Origin: Mesocentrotus franciscanus
Lineage: Eukaryota; Echinodermata; Echinoidea; Camarodonta; Strongylocentrotidae
NCBI GenBank assembly: GCA_037976565.1
Contig: CP137668.1
Span: 25,111,906-25,175,905, forward strand
Length of the DNA stretch: 64,000 bases
Reading direction: 5' to 3'
Both the position numbers and the translations under genes were made by a program. Below the pieces are notes generated by a model. The model was not told the DNA's origin. It ran no database searches and worked only from the letters and a program-made list of their open reading frames with translations. This document shows, one piece after another, positions 45,460 to 58,100 of this stretch; the first letter of the stretch is position 1, and each line of letters starts with the position of its first letter.

Positions 45460-46360
45460 CAGGCGCGGATCCAGGGGGGCCGAGCGGGCCTTGGCCCCCC
45501 CCCTCCAAAAAAAAAAGAGAGAGAGAGAAGGAAAAGAAGGGAAAGGGAAAGAGGAGAGAAAAGGAGAAGAAAGAAGAGGGGAAAAAAAGAAGAAAAGAGG
45601 GAAAGAAGGAGATCGGGGGCGATAGGGCCTTGCCTCCCAGGCTGTTGCCTCCCCCTATCAAAAAAAAAAATAGAGAAGGAATTAGGAAAGGGAAAGAAAA
45701 AAGAAAAAAAAAGAGATAAAGGGAAGGAAAAAAGTGGAAGAAGAAAAGAAAAGAAGGGGGATATCAGTTGCAATTTTCCCGCCAACAAGTTGTGGATCGG
45801 GGGCAAAGGCCCTTGCCTCTTTTTCTCCCCCCCCCCGCCCCCGCCAAATAAAAAGAGAGAAGGAAGGCAAAGGGAAAGAGGAGAGCTAAAAGGGAACAAA
45901 AAAGAAGAAGAAGAAAAGAAGGGGAGATCAGTGACGATTAATCCCGCCAACAAGGTGTAGATCGGGGGGCCGAAAGGCCTTTGCCTCCCCCTCCCCCACC
46001 CCCAGCAAACCGAAAAGAGAGAGAATGGAAAGGGGAAGAAGCGAGAAAGGGAAAGAAAAGAAAAAGAGAAAGAAGAAAGGTAGGGGAGATCAGTTACGAT
46101 TTTTCCCGCCAACAAGGTGTAGATCGGGGGAGGGGGCCACTGGCGTACTGATTTGGGGGCAGTTGCCCCCCTAATAACATTCAACCGTGGTTTATTTATA
46201 ATTCAATACCGGTGATTTACAAATGTTGCTGAAATGACATAATTTTCCGAGATTTTCTCGGGGCCTCGAGCCCTCCCCCCCCCCTTTTAAAAAAGTATAT
46301 TAGAAAAAAATATTTAAAAAGTATATAAGAGAAAAAGAAAGAAAGAGAGAAAGAAAGAAA
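45460..46360 (+). repeat. Purine-rich tandem repeats of about 165-186 bases at the centre of the array
   Basis: Marker GATCGGGGG recurs near 45611, 45797, 45960 and 46123, each followed by a CCTTGCCTCCCCC segment, then a long AAGGGAAAG-type purine run and CCCGCCAACAAGGTGTA. It lies at the turning point between the two orientations of the GC-hairpin array. Confidence 0.75.
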
Positions 46361-47800
46361 GAATAGTGACCTGCCAGTGTCACAAAATAATGAGGTATCA
46401 AAATATGCTCATCTGACCGTGATTAAATGCCTAAAACCCCTGAGCTTCCGGGGGCTCTGCCCCCTAGATGCTCATCTGACGGTAATTAATTTAATGCCTA
46501 AAATCCCTGAGCTTCCGGGGGCGCGGCTCCCTCGACCCCACCCATATTAGTGTCCTGCCAGTGTCACAAATAAGGTATCAAAAAATGCTCATCTGACCGT
46601 AATTAAACGCCTAAAACTCCTGAGCTTCCGGGGGCTCTGCCCTGGACCCAACCAAGGGCCCTTAGGCTGGCCCCTGGATACTCATCTGACGGTAATTTAA
46701 TGCCTAAAGCCCTTGAGCTTCCGGGGGCTCCTCCCCCTGGACTCCACGCCAATTAGTGACCTGCCAGTGTCGCAAATAAGGTATCAAAAAAATGCTCATC
46801 TGACCATAATTAAACGCCTAAAACTCCTGAGCTTCCGGGGGCTCTGCCCCTGGACCCAACCAAGGGCCCTTAGGCTGGCCCCTGGATACTCATCTGACGG
46901 TAATTTAATGCCTAAAGCCCTTGAGCTTCCGGGGGCTCCTCCCCCTGGACTCCACGCCAATTAGTGACCTGCCAGTGTCGCAAATAAGGTATCAAAATAT
47001 GTTCATCTGACCGTAATTAAACGCCTAAAACTCCTGAGCTTCCGGGGGCTCTGCCCCTGGACCCAACCAAGGGCCCTTAGGCTGGCCCCTAGATGCTCAT
47101 CTGACGGTAATTAATTTAATGCCTAAAATCCCTGAGCTTCCGGGGGCGCGGCTCCCTCGACCCCACCCATATTAGTGTCCTGCCAGTGTCACAAATAAGG
47201 TATCAAAAAAATGCTCATCTGACCATAATTAAACGCCTAAAACTCCTGAGCTTCCGGGGGCTCTGCCCCTGGACCCAACCAAGGGCCCTTAGGCTGGCCC
47301 CTGGATACTCATCTGACGGTAATTTAATGCCTAAAGCCCTTGAGCTTCCGGGGCTCTCCCTGACTCCACGCCAATTAGTGACCTGCCAGTGTCGCAAATA
47401 AGGTATCAAAATATGTTCATCTGACCGTAATTAAACGCCTAAAACCCCTGAGCTTCGGGGGCTCCGCCCCTTCGACCCCACCAGGGGCCTTAAGGCGGGC
47501 CCTGAATGCTTATCTGACGGTAATTAATGCCTAAAGCCCTTGAGCTTCCGGGGGCTCCGCCCCTGGACCCCACGCCGATTAGTGACCTGCCAGTGTCACA
47601 AATAAGGTATCAAAATATGCTCATTATTTTGACCGTAATTAAACGCCTAAAACCCCTGAGCTTCCGGCGGCTCCGCCCCTTCGACCCCACCAGGGGCCTT
47701 ATAAGGCGGACCCTAGCTGGAATGGCCTGGATGCTCATTTGACCATAATATTTATTGCCTAAAACTCCTGAGCTTCCGGGGGCTCCGCCCCCCTGGACCG
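46360..47800 (-). repeat. GC-hairpin tandem array, reverse orientation
   Basis: The same units as 44575-45440 on the other strand: GAGCTTCCGGGGGCTCTGCC, AATTAGTGACCTGCCAGTGT and ATGCTCATCTGACCGTAATT recur about every 140-230 bases. Several units are near-identical, which suggests recent homogenisation. Confidence 0.88.
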
Positions 47801-47939
47801 ATTTTTATCCGTGGTTGGGGTGATAGGTGCCAAAATATTTTCGGCAATGGATCAAAGCAACCAAGAGGTAGAAGCGTGTGGCAGGTTGCACCCCTCCTCC
47901 AAGTTATTAACTTTTTCAAGTCACCCTCAATAAAGATAA

Positions 47940-48160
47940 CATTTCAGAGAATATAAGAGTGGTAATAAAATTAATAACATGCTAAATGTTAGTCCTGACT
48001 CTTGCCTGCAGTGTAGGCCTACCAGACTGATATCATCTATTTTTAAACGAAATTTAGACATTACCCCAAAAAAATCCAATGGTGAGGGATATCAACTTGT
48101 GAAAGTATTATGTTACCAGTGGGCAAATGCATTAATAAGCAACCAGGAAAGGTTCATGTA
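47940..48160 (+). pseudogene. Possible non-LTR retroelement remnant
   Basis: An open stretch from 47979 reads MLNVSPDSCLQCRPTRLISS. The C-x2-C after 'MLNVSPDS' resembles the C-terminal Cys segment of L1/Tx1-type proteins. There is no longer support, and the call is weak. Confidence 0.25.
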
Positions 48161-48770
48161 GACAGAAAATTCTTTATTTCCTGGTGATAGAAACATACAT
48201 TTTATGAATATTGATGTCTCCAAACAACATTCATCGTGAAAAACCCATTCCAATATTCTGTGTAAGGAGATCTCCAAAAAACATAGTTCTCATTAGTAAA
48301 TGAAAAACATATTGCTTTTGGTTCTTCATTTGACTCTCTTCCTTCTTTAATTAAACCAACTGAATCCTCTCTGCGGGAAACTCAATTCAATGAAACAGAA
48401 TATCACTGATGCAAAATTTGGTTCTCAAAATGACAGAAAATTTCCACTCCTGATCTCATACAAACTGTCTGTTTCTTAAAAACATAATATAAAACTTACG
48501 TTCCAACTACCAAACAACAAACTTCCATTATCTCCTTCTTCACCCAGATATACTTATCATACCAGATACGCTCTAAAATATAAGCATAATATTCCCTAAG
48601 GCCCTGACCAGAGCACTATTTTTTTCAAAAACTATAACCAGTCTTAGAAGGTGCATTATTATTGGAAGGGTGTTATAAACAAAACTTCAAACTTAATAAC
48701 ATTCTAACCTTCAAAAACACCTTAACTATCTTATGCCTGTTACGTTTGAATACAATACATAGGCCTACAT

Positions 48771-48962
48771 CAGCTTTTCAATAAAACAAAAATAAGTTGT
48801 GACATAATAATCTTTCTCAAAAATATCGAACTGGAGTATTCTGTTGTATTGCTTGTTTATGTACATAGTATAAACAAGCAATACAACAGAATACTCCAGT
48901 TCGATATTTTTGAGAAAGATTATAATTATGTCACAACTTATTTTTGTTTTATTGAAAAGCTG
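48771..48962. repeat. Palindrome 1 of 3: arms of about 90 bases, 9-base loop
   Basis: Left arm 48771-48860 and right arm 48870-48962 are reverse complements with a single 3-base indel. The loop is GTACATAGT. Confidence 0.95.
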
Positions 48963-49034
48963 GAATCTATAGTGCCTCTTGAAAATAAGCTCTTTGTATT
49001 ACAAAGAGCTTATTTTCAAGAGGCACTAGATTCA
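48963..49034. repeat. Palindrome 2 of 3: near-perfect, 1-base loop
   Basis: AGTGCCTCTTGAAAATAAGC (from 48971) is mirrored exactly up to 49027, centred on 48999. With a 2-base insertion, the pairing extends to GAATCT/AGATTC at the ends. It begins where palindrome 1 stops. Confidence 0.95.
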
Positions 49035-49042
49035 TGTGTGTA

Positions 49043-49080
49043 ACCATGGAGCTAGAAAACATGTTTTCTAGCTCCATGGT
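49043..49080. repeat. Palindrome 3 of 3: perfect, 38 bases, no loop
   Basis: ACCATGGAGCTAGAAAACA followed directly by its exact reverse complement. Confidence 0.95.
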
Positions 49081-51425
49081 GTAACTTAAGAAAGAACTCT
49101 TTGTTTACCCGATTTTGTTCAGGTGTCTATGGAAAATTGTTATTAAAAGATGCATGTGTTCATAATTTCTCTCGTAATTTAGGTTAATAATTTTGTTCAA
49201 GGTAAATAGAGGAAAATGTATATCATTATCTCCAATTGCTATCAAACGATTGTGCTCATTTCAGAAAATAGCTCTTCAAATGTTTTACATGTAGAGATAT
49301 AAATAAACAAAGAAATGGATGAAATCAATAAAACAAAATAGATACTGAGTATGAATCAGGGAACAAACTGAAAATTTTGTCTCCTACATGCTGCCATTTT
49401 GACAAAACCGTCTTTTTCTTCAATGATACAATATTTTATTACTTTACTTGCATGAAAAAAAACCGCATCATCAACCCCACGTAGTCATAGCTTTAAAAAT
49501 CACTTCGGATTGAACTGGCCAAAAGTCATGTGATATTCTTGCTCAGATGCTTTCCTTTACCTTTAAGAGTTCTTTATATTGAGAAATTGGTTGATAATTT
49601 TTTCTTGGCAATAATGCCCAAATTAAAAGAGTTAAACAAATACACAACTGTAACTCCTAGCGCGTTTTGAAAAATGTTTTAGGAAATATCAGGAAATAAA
49701 ATGAGTGAAAAAAAAAAAATAAAGATACAATGACGTGAATTTTAAAAAGGGTGAACGGAAACAACATACCAACTAATAAACTATTTTATAACTCTCCCAC
49801 TCTCTACTTCTTTTTTGCACTTTTTGCGCTTTTTAACGCTGCGGCTTTGCATTTGGTGCACTGCATTTCTATGATGCTGTTGATTGAATAAATTGAATAA
49901 ATTCATCAATTCCTGATGAAGCCGTATGAGCGAGAATTCAATTTATTCTTGTCTCATATACGGTTGTCTCATTTACTTCGTTTTCTATTTATATATGTAT
50001 GTATTATGAAAATGAGATAACAAAATGTGTATATTGATGGTCATCTTGCGAGTAATAACCATTAACTACTCTCATCGGGCTTTCATCATTAATTTTTCTC
50101 TTCATTTTTTTTTTTTTTAACGGTGAATTATTGGGGGATGATTGTACAGGCCATCCCCACCTGAAATATTGGGGGATATATCCCCATCCCCCGTGATCGA
50201 CACCCCTGACCCCACGCCAGTTATAGTGACCTGCCTGTGTCACAAAATATTAAGGTATCTATATGCTCATAACCATAATTTATTGCCTAAAACTCCTGAG
50301 CTTCCGGGGGCTCCGCCCCCTGGCCGGACCCCACGCCAGTAATTAGTGACCTGCCAGTGTCACAAAATATTAAGGTATCTAAATATGCTCATTTGACGGT
50401 AATTAAATGCCTAAAACCCTTGAGCTTCCGGGTGCTCCGCCCCCTCGACCCCACCAGTACGCCAGTGCTGCTCCTCCTATATTCCTATCTAGACTCTAGA
50501 GCCATATACCTAGCTACATGAAGAAAAAAAACTGCGGGGCTGCAGCCCCCGCCCGCAGCCACCCCCCTCCGCCGTTCGTTCCGCGGCACATGGAGCGAAT
50601 CAAGAGGAGGGCAATATTGCAGGGACGATAATGACCATTACGACTTTAGACGACTCACAGATCGCTTACAGATCTGCAGCGCAGCTAGCTAGCGCAGCTA
50701 GCTAGCTCAACTCTGATTTATATTGCACGAGGGACTAGGGATTGAGCAAGATCTTCACGTTGCATGTGAAAGGTTCGTCATTAAAATAAATACTAAAATA
50801 GAGAGGATAATTGATGTTAACCTGTTAATTAATATAGTGAATGTGATATATGATTATAACTTTATGGATATAGATTATGAAAGAAATTCAAAATGTTTCA
50901 TAATGATTTGCAAACTAGATCTATTCTGTTTCATTCAAATTTCAATTTCAACAAAATTCAAGTTCAACCGGACTCCGGAGGTTGCCGTTGCATTGTCACA
51001 TTTTTATTGAGCATGTTCATGTTCAGAGAATGAGTCACTCACTAGTAACTTACTATGGCTATGCGTGGCCGTGGGTCTGATTCTGACTAACATTAATTAA
51101 TAAACATTGTTAAAATAACCTCTTTCAGTCTTTGACTTTTTTGAGACTTATTAATTTAGAATCTGAAGTTAGAGTTAGACAGATACTGAGATAGACTTGG
51201 CCTTGGAGAGAGACCAGGTACTAGTAGACCTCTACTAGTACTAGAACTACTAAGAAGATTAAGAAGAGTTGTTGGACTATTTTGTATCTATCGTGAAATA
51301 AGTTAAGAAGCCACCATGGCCATTTTGGGTTAGGAAGGGTAGGGCCTAGAGCGAGGGGGGGGGTGTATGTAACTGCTGATTTTTTGCTACATCCGGCTGA
51401 AAGTTTGTCCCAGGCCAGATTTTTC
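49081..51425. other. Intergenic stretch before SPAG1 right copy
   Basis: Holds the detached GC-hairpin units (50205-50455), a GC-rich patch at 50530-50620 and GCTAGCTAGC-type repeats near 50690. No gene recognised. The SPAG1 promoter and a non-coding first exon should lie here or just after. Confidence 0.35.
50205..50455 (-). repeat. Detached piece of the GC-hairpin array
   Basis: One to two units of the 46360-47800 family, in the same orientation, 2.4 kb further on. Confidence 0.8.
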
Positions 51426-51556
51426 TTCATCCCATGTTCATGATGTTGTATATCGTTGATTCAACATGGCAAAGAGAAAGTATGCATGCGCAGCACAAAC
51501 CGCGCATGCGTACTTTCTCTTCGCCGTGTTGAATCAACGATCTACATGGGATGAAT
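51426..51556. repeat. Inverted repeat 450 bases upstream of SPAG1 exon 1
   Basis: TTCATCCCATG, then ATCGTTGATTCAACA and AGAGAAAGTA, are mirrored by TACTTTCTCT, TGTTGAATCAACGAT and CATGGGATGAA, with a CGCATGCG-rich centre. It is possibly a MITE; a regulatory role is not shown. Confidence 0.75.
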
Positions 51557-51989
51557 TGGGTTAGGTCGAGGAATCGCCCTTTTCCCCATCGAAGACCTCT
51601 TCAAATTATAATTTCAAGTGGTTGGAAAGATGCCCAGAGAAGTTGAAAAACATTGTAGATCTAAGTCAAAATTGTAATTAGAAATTAGATCTACTACTTC
51701 TGTATATTTCGAAAAAATGTGACCCAACCCGCTGTTTGAATCGTTTTTCCTATGCAGGCTCTCGAGCTCCGACGCCTTTGGTGGCGGAGCTCCCGAGTCC
51801 CTGGAGTTAAGATCTATGTAGACTAGGATTGTTTAAAAAAGAACAAGTTTTACATTATATGATTTCCTTCAAAATCAGAGTAACACTGCATTAGTAAGAT
51901 GCAAAATCAATGTCTGGACAACTTGCATTCGTTTAGATCTACTTTTGACATCATTTATATTTGTTCTCCATGTCGTTTTTCCTTTCCAG

Positions 51990-52154
51990 GATTGTTGTCA
52001 GGTGTTCAAAGATGGCTAATATAGATGCTACACAACAGATGTTTGGAACAAGTAGTTCTTCTGAGAAAAGAATTCCCATAGAACTTTTGGACTATGACTA
52101 CATTGAGAAATGTACAGATGCAAAAGAACTGGAGAAGATCTACAAAATTCTAAG
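51990..52154 (+). CDS. SPAG1: SPAG1 right copy, exon 1 with start codon at 52012
   Basis: The exon runs from the acceptor at 51989 to donor GTCAGT. ATG at 52012 gives MANIDATQQMFGTSSSSEKR, then IPIELLDYDYIEKCTDAKEL. An in-frame ATG further up (51961 on) lies in intronic pyrimidine-rich sequence and is not used if the acceptor is right. Confidence 0.88.
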
Positions 52155-55100
52155 GTCAGTCCCACAACCTGTCTACCCCTCCACTAAGGCTGCGACGAGT
52201 GTACTCGCACTGTTGACAACTACTCGAGTACGATTTCTCGTACTCGAATACTCGGCCGCCATTTTTTTTTTTTTTGCCTGTTCACCTGGCACTGTCCAGG
52301 CCGACGCTCTCCCATGCCCGAAGAGCACCGGCATGGTACCGTGGGTAACGATGTTTCCCAGCTCAATCGTACACGGGTTAGGCCTACTCAGAAACTGGGA
52401 CCAAATCTCTGGATTTCTGTTTGGACTCTGAGGAATATTTGTCGGTCATCTTTAGTTTTAAATATAACATTGTTACTATTATTTTTGAAAAATTCAAAAG
52501 CACAAATCAGCGCCTTCAACTGCAACTTGAAGTAAAATCGCGTGGGTTTTCAAACTTTTCGGAGACGAACTTTCCACCGTAGTACAGTGTCGGCAAAAAA
52601 AACAAAAAACAAAACATGGCATCTGAGCATTCAAGTATTCGCCTGTAAGCCTGGGAGTGTACTCAAGTACCTCATTACACGCTTATGCACAGCCTTACCC
52701 TCCAACCTTCTAACTTTATTTTTCAGTTCCCTCCTCCTCTTATCAGTTCATGTTATTTCCTTCTTTTTTTTTCCTCTGTCTTTTTTCCTAGATATTGTTC
52801 TGTCAGTCATTCTTCAAGCTAAATTTCTTCTCTTTCCATTAGGCCCTGTTAACAAATTTGTCTTTTATTAATTTACTTTATTTTAGGGGTTGGGGGGGGG
52901 GGCTCCATATTTACAGGCCTATCAGAATACTGATAATATTGAACTCTCCCTTTTGTGAGGAGCCTGTAATGTTAGAAAGCTGACTCTGTGCTTTTAAAAC
53001 AAATAATTCAATTTACAAATGATAGACAGTAAGCATTAATATGCTCAGTGTTAAACAAATCCAATACCCAGTAAGACATGCCTGTCTGCCCCCCTCCTAA
53101 CCCTTCAAAGCTTTCTAATATATGTAAATGTAGAGAAAAATATGCAATTTGACCTTTTGTTCTGTTCATCCTCATTGCTTATTTATGCTTATTTTGTGTG
53201 CAAAGATGATGTTTAAGATTAATTTATGAATAGAGAATCTTTCAACACTGCCAGGGCTATAGGAGTGTAATGATGGAGTGTATTAATCCAAGTCAATCGC
53301 AAGTCCTCCAATCAATCGCAAGTTTGCAGTCTCCTATCTCTTATGTACATGTAGTTGCGATTGATATCAATCGCAAATAAGTTGCGATTTATATCAACTC
53401 TTTTTAAGACTGGCCCAGTACACTCACCACATCTTTTCTTTTATTATTACCCCACTTGTGAAGGAAAGAGTTTCCGAAAGAGCTTTGCAGCTGTTTAAAC
53501 TGGCTCATACCTTCCTTCTAGTAAACAGCAAAATTAAACTAGTGTAGTACAGTGATCATTATGGCTTTCCAACTCTATGCTTTGGCTTTGAAATTTGAAC
53601 TGTATATTTTTCAGTGCTACTGCTTTGTAGATTGATATCCTTGATGGAATTGAATTCATGATTTCTCTTTTTCTTGTTATTTTCTGAACAGGTCTGGTAC
53701 AGAGGGTTACTACCCTGACCTTGTAGACTTCTGTGAGAAAAGGCTAGCAGACATTTCTCCAAAGAGGTACTATCAAACATTTTTATTTTGTGGTTTTTAT
53801 TTGTGTACCTGTTATATTATGTTATTGCAATACATGATGGGGGAAAAAAGGCATTGTTTTTTAAACACGTGACCTCTATGCCCAGACTTGACTTGAAAAA
53901 AAATTACCGTGATGTACCTTAAAGATACTATGTCCCTTTTGCAGCCAACATCAAATTCTGTAGAACTTTGCAGGAATTATGAATATGTCATGTATGTCCT
54001 ATCTGTGAAATTTAAACGTTAGCAGTGTCCTAATATTCAAATTATGCAAGGAAACCCGTTTACTTGCTAGACTTCACTGTCAGACACTATTGAGTGACTG
54101 ACTGGCTTTTTTCATCTTTGGTAATAACATACATAAAATGAGCTGTAAAGGGTACATGAGCATTTGTCTACATCAATAACCCACTTCTTGTAATGGCCAA
54201 AATTAAACTGATTGAATCTTTGCGCAGCATAAAACGTACGACCATTCGGTACAATGGTCTGAAAAATCAGACTATTACTTACTGGCTCTATAGCTCCTAA
54301 GTCGATTCGACAACTAATAGTCGTTATTTTCCACTTAAAGACATTTTCAAGCCCCCTATTTTTTAGGGAAGTTCTAAATTAATATTGTCTTTCAAATGCC
54401 GTTGGAATTTAACGTTTTCACTTTTTTGGCCTGCAAATGGGACATAGTACCTTTAAGTCATATTCGTATATTTCTTTCCGGCCTTCTCTCCAACTTGGAA
54501 GAGCACCAGATGTGTGTGTGTGTGTGTGTAATTGGGTTTTTACAGACATAGACGTGTATCAATCAGATATGATATGAATGAACCAGAAAAAAAAACATGA
54601 ATAGACTTTGAAATGTGATTTTCAGTATATTACCGTGTAGTTTGTATATTGTATTGTACTATTGTACAGCAGATACGAATGATTTGTTAAAATCGCCGCT
54701 GGTGTAAGAGTCTGTAATATAAATACCTAAACTTTGCGGACATGCACTTTCATAATTTTTATATTTTTTATATTTTTGTATTTGGACGTGCAAATATCGC
54801 AAAACAACTGGATCGCAACCTAGCGAGATAACTCACACGCTATACACATCGCGCTAGCGATTTGCGATCCTTGCTTGCAGCTAGCTGTGTGAGCTAGCTA
54901 GTGGTGTTCGAACGTTCATCACTGCTAACGGGACTAAAGATTTTTTGCACACTTGTTGGAAATTATTGTGCATAAACCAACTGTGAATGTTTATTGAACC
55001 TGAACTATTGTCTGTGGGACTGTAGAAGCTTGATCGATTCAGAGTTCAGTACATGTACACATGCCAATGTATAATGGAGATCAAACTTGTTTGTGTATCG

Positions 55101-58100
55101 TGTTGCAATGCATGCATAACCTAGCGGAGTGGAGCCTGAAATTTTTTTCTGCCGGCCCTAGAGACAATTGCCACTGGTATTCCTGGTTTAATTGTTGCAG
55201 CACACGGCAGGAGCAGCTACAGTACAATATTTTGTGAACAGCAACACATTAGTGAGGGTTTACAAACTACACTGATATCGCCTCATCAGCCTACATGTTT
55301 ATTATTGTCTTGTAGCAAATTACTGAGGAAGGAGGTTACACCAGCTACGGAGTATGACCTGGGCAAAGAGGAGTGGACAAAAGTCAACAATGATGTCAAG
55401 GTAATGAATATAGCGGTATATAAAAGTATATTTATTGATTTGTGAAAAAGATTAACGTAATTGTAAGAAAAGTTTTTTGTCTTCAAATGGACCCAGTTCT
55501 TTTGAAGATTTGTAAGGCCACTAGTGGAAGATCGATGTGATTTTAGTAAAGGATTTTAGGTAGGATCTTCTTGATTACTTTTTTAACCAGTTGCCTGCAG
55601 AAGCTGTCCATTCCCATAGGCTTAGCACAGGAACCACCCAGTTTCTGTATGCACCAGGTTCAAATATTCCTTTCAACTAGACTGAACAAAAATTCTGGTG
55701 AATCTTTTGTTTTGCATTTTCATTAAAGGAATGGGCCAATGACATTTCCAAGGAGGGGAGCAAAGATGGAGAAGAAGCCATGGAAGGGAACTTACCACCT
55801 GTTCGAAATAGGGGTGTGATAAACACAGCAGGCAAGAAGGTAATATCAATTATATCGAGCTTCAAACATCCTATGCATTACTGGTAGCAGAACTGTTAAT
55901 GGACAAGCACCTTTAGACTTCTTAAAGGAAACCGAACCCCAAGAAATAACTTAACCTTTTCTGAGAGATTTATTATATTATTGCCCATTGATCTACAAGA
56001 TTCCCCATCAAAGTGTATGAGAGAGGCCTAAAGCAAGAATAATGTACAGTTTCTCAGCACCACATGGGCATCACCATTTTCTTGAGAACGTGATGTACTA
56101 TGCGGGTCGTTTATCAAGTACATGTATTCAAATTTATTGATGCTTCCTTCCCAGGTGTGTGTAGTGATGAAGCATTTCATTCACTTGCTATTTGCCAGAA
56201 CGCAAATTGCATATAATAAGTTGGTGCTCTTCTGGGGTGAAGTTTTCTCATAAATGAAATAGATTTGTCAACTGCTATAGTTTAGTATTTATAAATGAAT
56301 TTAGTTACAATTGTTCCCCTGTTATTTATTTTTCACCTAATATAATTTTTCACCTGATATAATTTATATCTTCTCTTTTCTCATTGAAAAGTAAAGGTTT
56401 TGTTATTGATTTAAAAGCCTTTCCAACTAAAGCTTGGTGCATGATACATGTACAACTTCAACTGGTACGTCACATTTTCAAGAAAATGGCTCCGCCCATG
56501 TCATGCTAAAAGGCATCACATCATGCCAAGAATATCTTAGATGCTGCTTGTAAGTATCGGCTTGCATGGTGATGTAGATATACATTTTTGGGGGCTCTTT
56601 TATGACTTTCGGGGCTATTTTTGGCATTTCGGGTGCTAATTTGCCCCTGGTACACTGCTGAATAAAATAACAATAAAAGAAGAGGAAGAGAATAACCCCC
56701 CAAAAAAAAAAAAAAAAAAAATAATAATAATAATAATAAATAAATAAATAAATAAAATAAATAAATAAATAAATAAAAATAAAATAAAATAAAAAGAAGA
56801 AGTAAGAATAATAATAATAATACCAACAAAAATGAAATAACAAAACCACAGCAAAAAATTAAAAATAAATAGGATGGCAAAAGGATAATGCAACTTCAAA
56901 TTGCAGTATGGTAATACTTGAGGGTAATTTTTTTCTTCACCTCACTTGCCATTAATTTGAACATCAAAATACTGCTGTGGTTCACTACATCATTATGTGC
57001 ATGAGCCTTTAAAGGTGACCCATGCTGCAATAGAGAAAATGGCACAGCCCTTGTCAGAATGATATATTGTGATGTGATGTGATGGTTATTTTACCTGACT
57101 GCTAAGAAAGCATAAATGATTGTAAGTAAGCAGCCAGACGGCCGGCGGCTTTAGGTCCTCTCCGAGGGACCTGGTAGTGAGGATCAATGCCTTACCAAAG
57201 GGCACTATTGTGTATAATCATGTTTACTTCTCTCCCCTTGAAGCGATTTTGTTTACTTTACCCACACAAACTGATCAGTAATTGATTTTGAACCTATGCC
57301 CCCAGTATCACTGTTGAATTTATAAGGTGTACAAAAAAAGTTGATTCTTATCAGTGAGGCTTAAGGTTTCCAGTTTGAAGATTTGACAGAGAACTTTGTT
57401 GACCTTGACCTTAAGATAAACAAGAATATGAGTACACTTTTTGCTTCTCCACTACCTCTTGGTAATATTACCGGTAAAGGAAAACAACTTTTTATTTTGG
57501 CTACAGTTAATCAATTTTGCTCAGTACGTAATATTCCTGGAAACATGTATCCTATTCTATTTTTTTCCCCTCTGTAATCTTCATCTCCCCCCCCCCTTCC
57601 CTTCCCCTCACAGAACACATCTTCCAAGGAGTGGGGGAAGCCTTCAGCGGAGCGGATCAAAGGCTCGGATTTCAAACAGTGGGACAAGTATGATGCTGAT
57701 GAAGAAGAAGCCAAAGTGGAGGACAAAGACGAAGGCATGAAAGCTGCCTACGAGAAACTGGCTAGAGCCCGATCAGCCACGGAGGCTACAGCAGAGATTG
57801 ATACAAGTGGTAATATAAGACATTGATGAGTTATGTGAATCTGACAAGGTTCATGAGCTTAAAATTGAATGGAAAAAAATTTGTAATCTATGTGACTGTT
57901 GAATAAAAACATATCTTGGAGTGTGTGAGTTATTTGTGTTGCCTCTGCCCCTGTACTCGGTTTACAGGCATCATGGACTTTGGTTGTCCATCTATTCTTC
58001 CCAACATTTTGCTCGTCTTTAAGGAATTGTCTCAGATTTAGACTTCAACTTCACACCAGTAGGCATCATTATTTCAATTGGGTAAATGCATTAGATTTGA

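Noticed and set aside
45387..46184. Minus-strand open frame of 265 codons rich in Phe/Ser/Leu
   Set aside because: It is the reverse of the purine-rich repeats at the centre of the GC-hairpin array, with no protein-like conservation.
48849..49043. Open frame of 64 codons
   Set aside because: It lies across palindromes 1 and 2 and is explained by them.
51961..52011. In-frame upstream ATG extending SPAG1 exon 1
   Set aside because: It falls in the pyrimidine tract of a good acceptor (CTTTCCAG at 51982-51989), so it should be intron. ATG 52012 fits the family better.
56690..56870. Open frames of about 120 codons rich in Phe/Tyr/Leu on the minus strand
   Set aside because: They are the translation of an AAT/AAAT microsatellite in intron 4.
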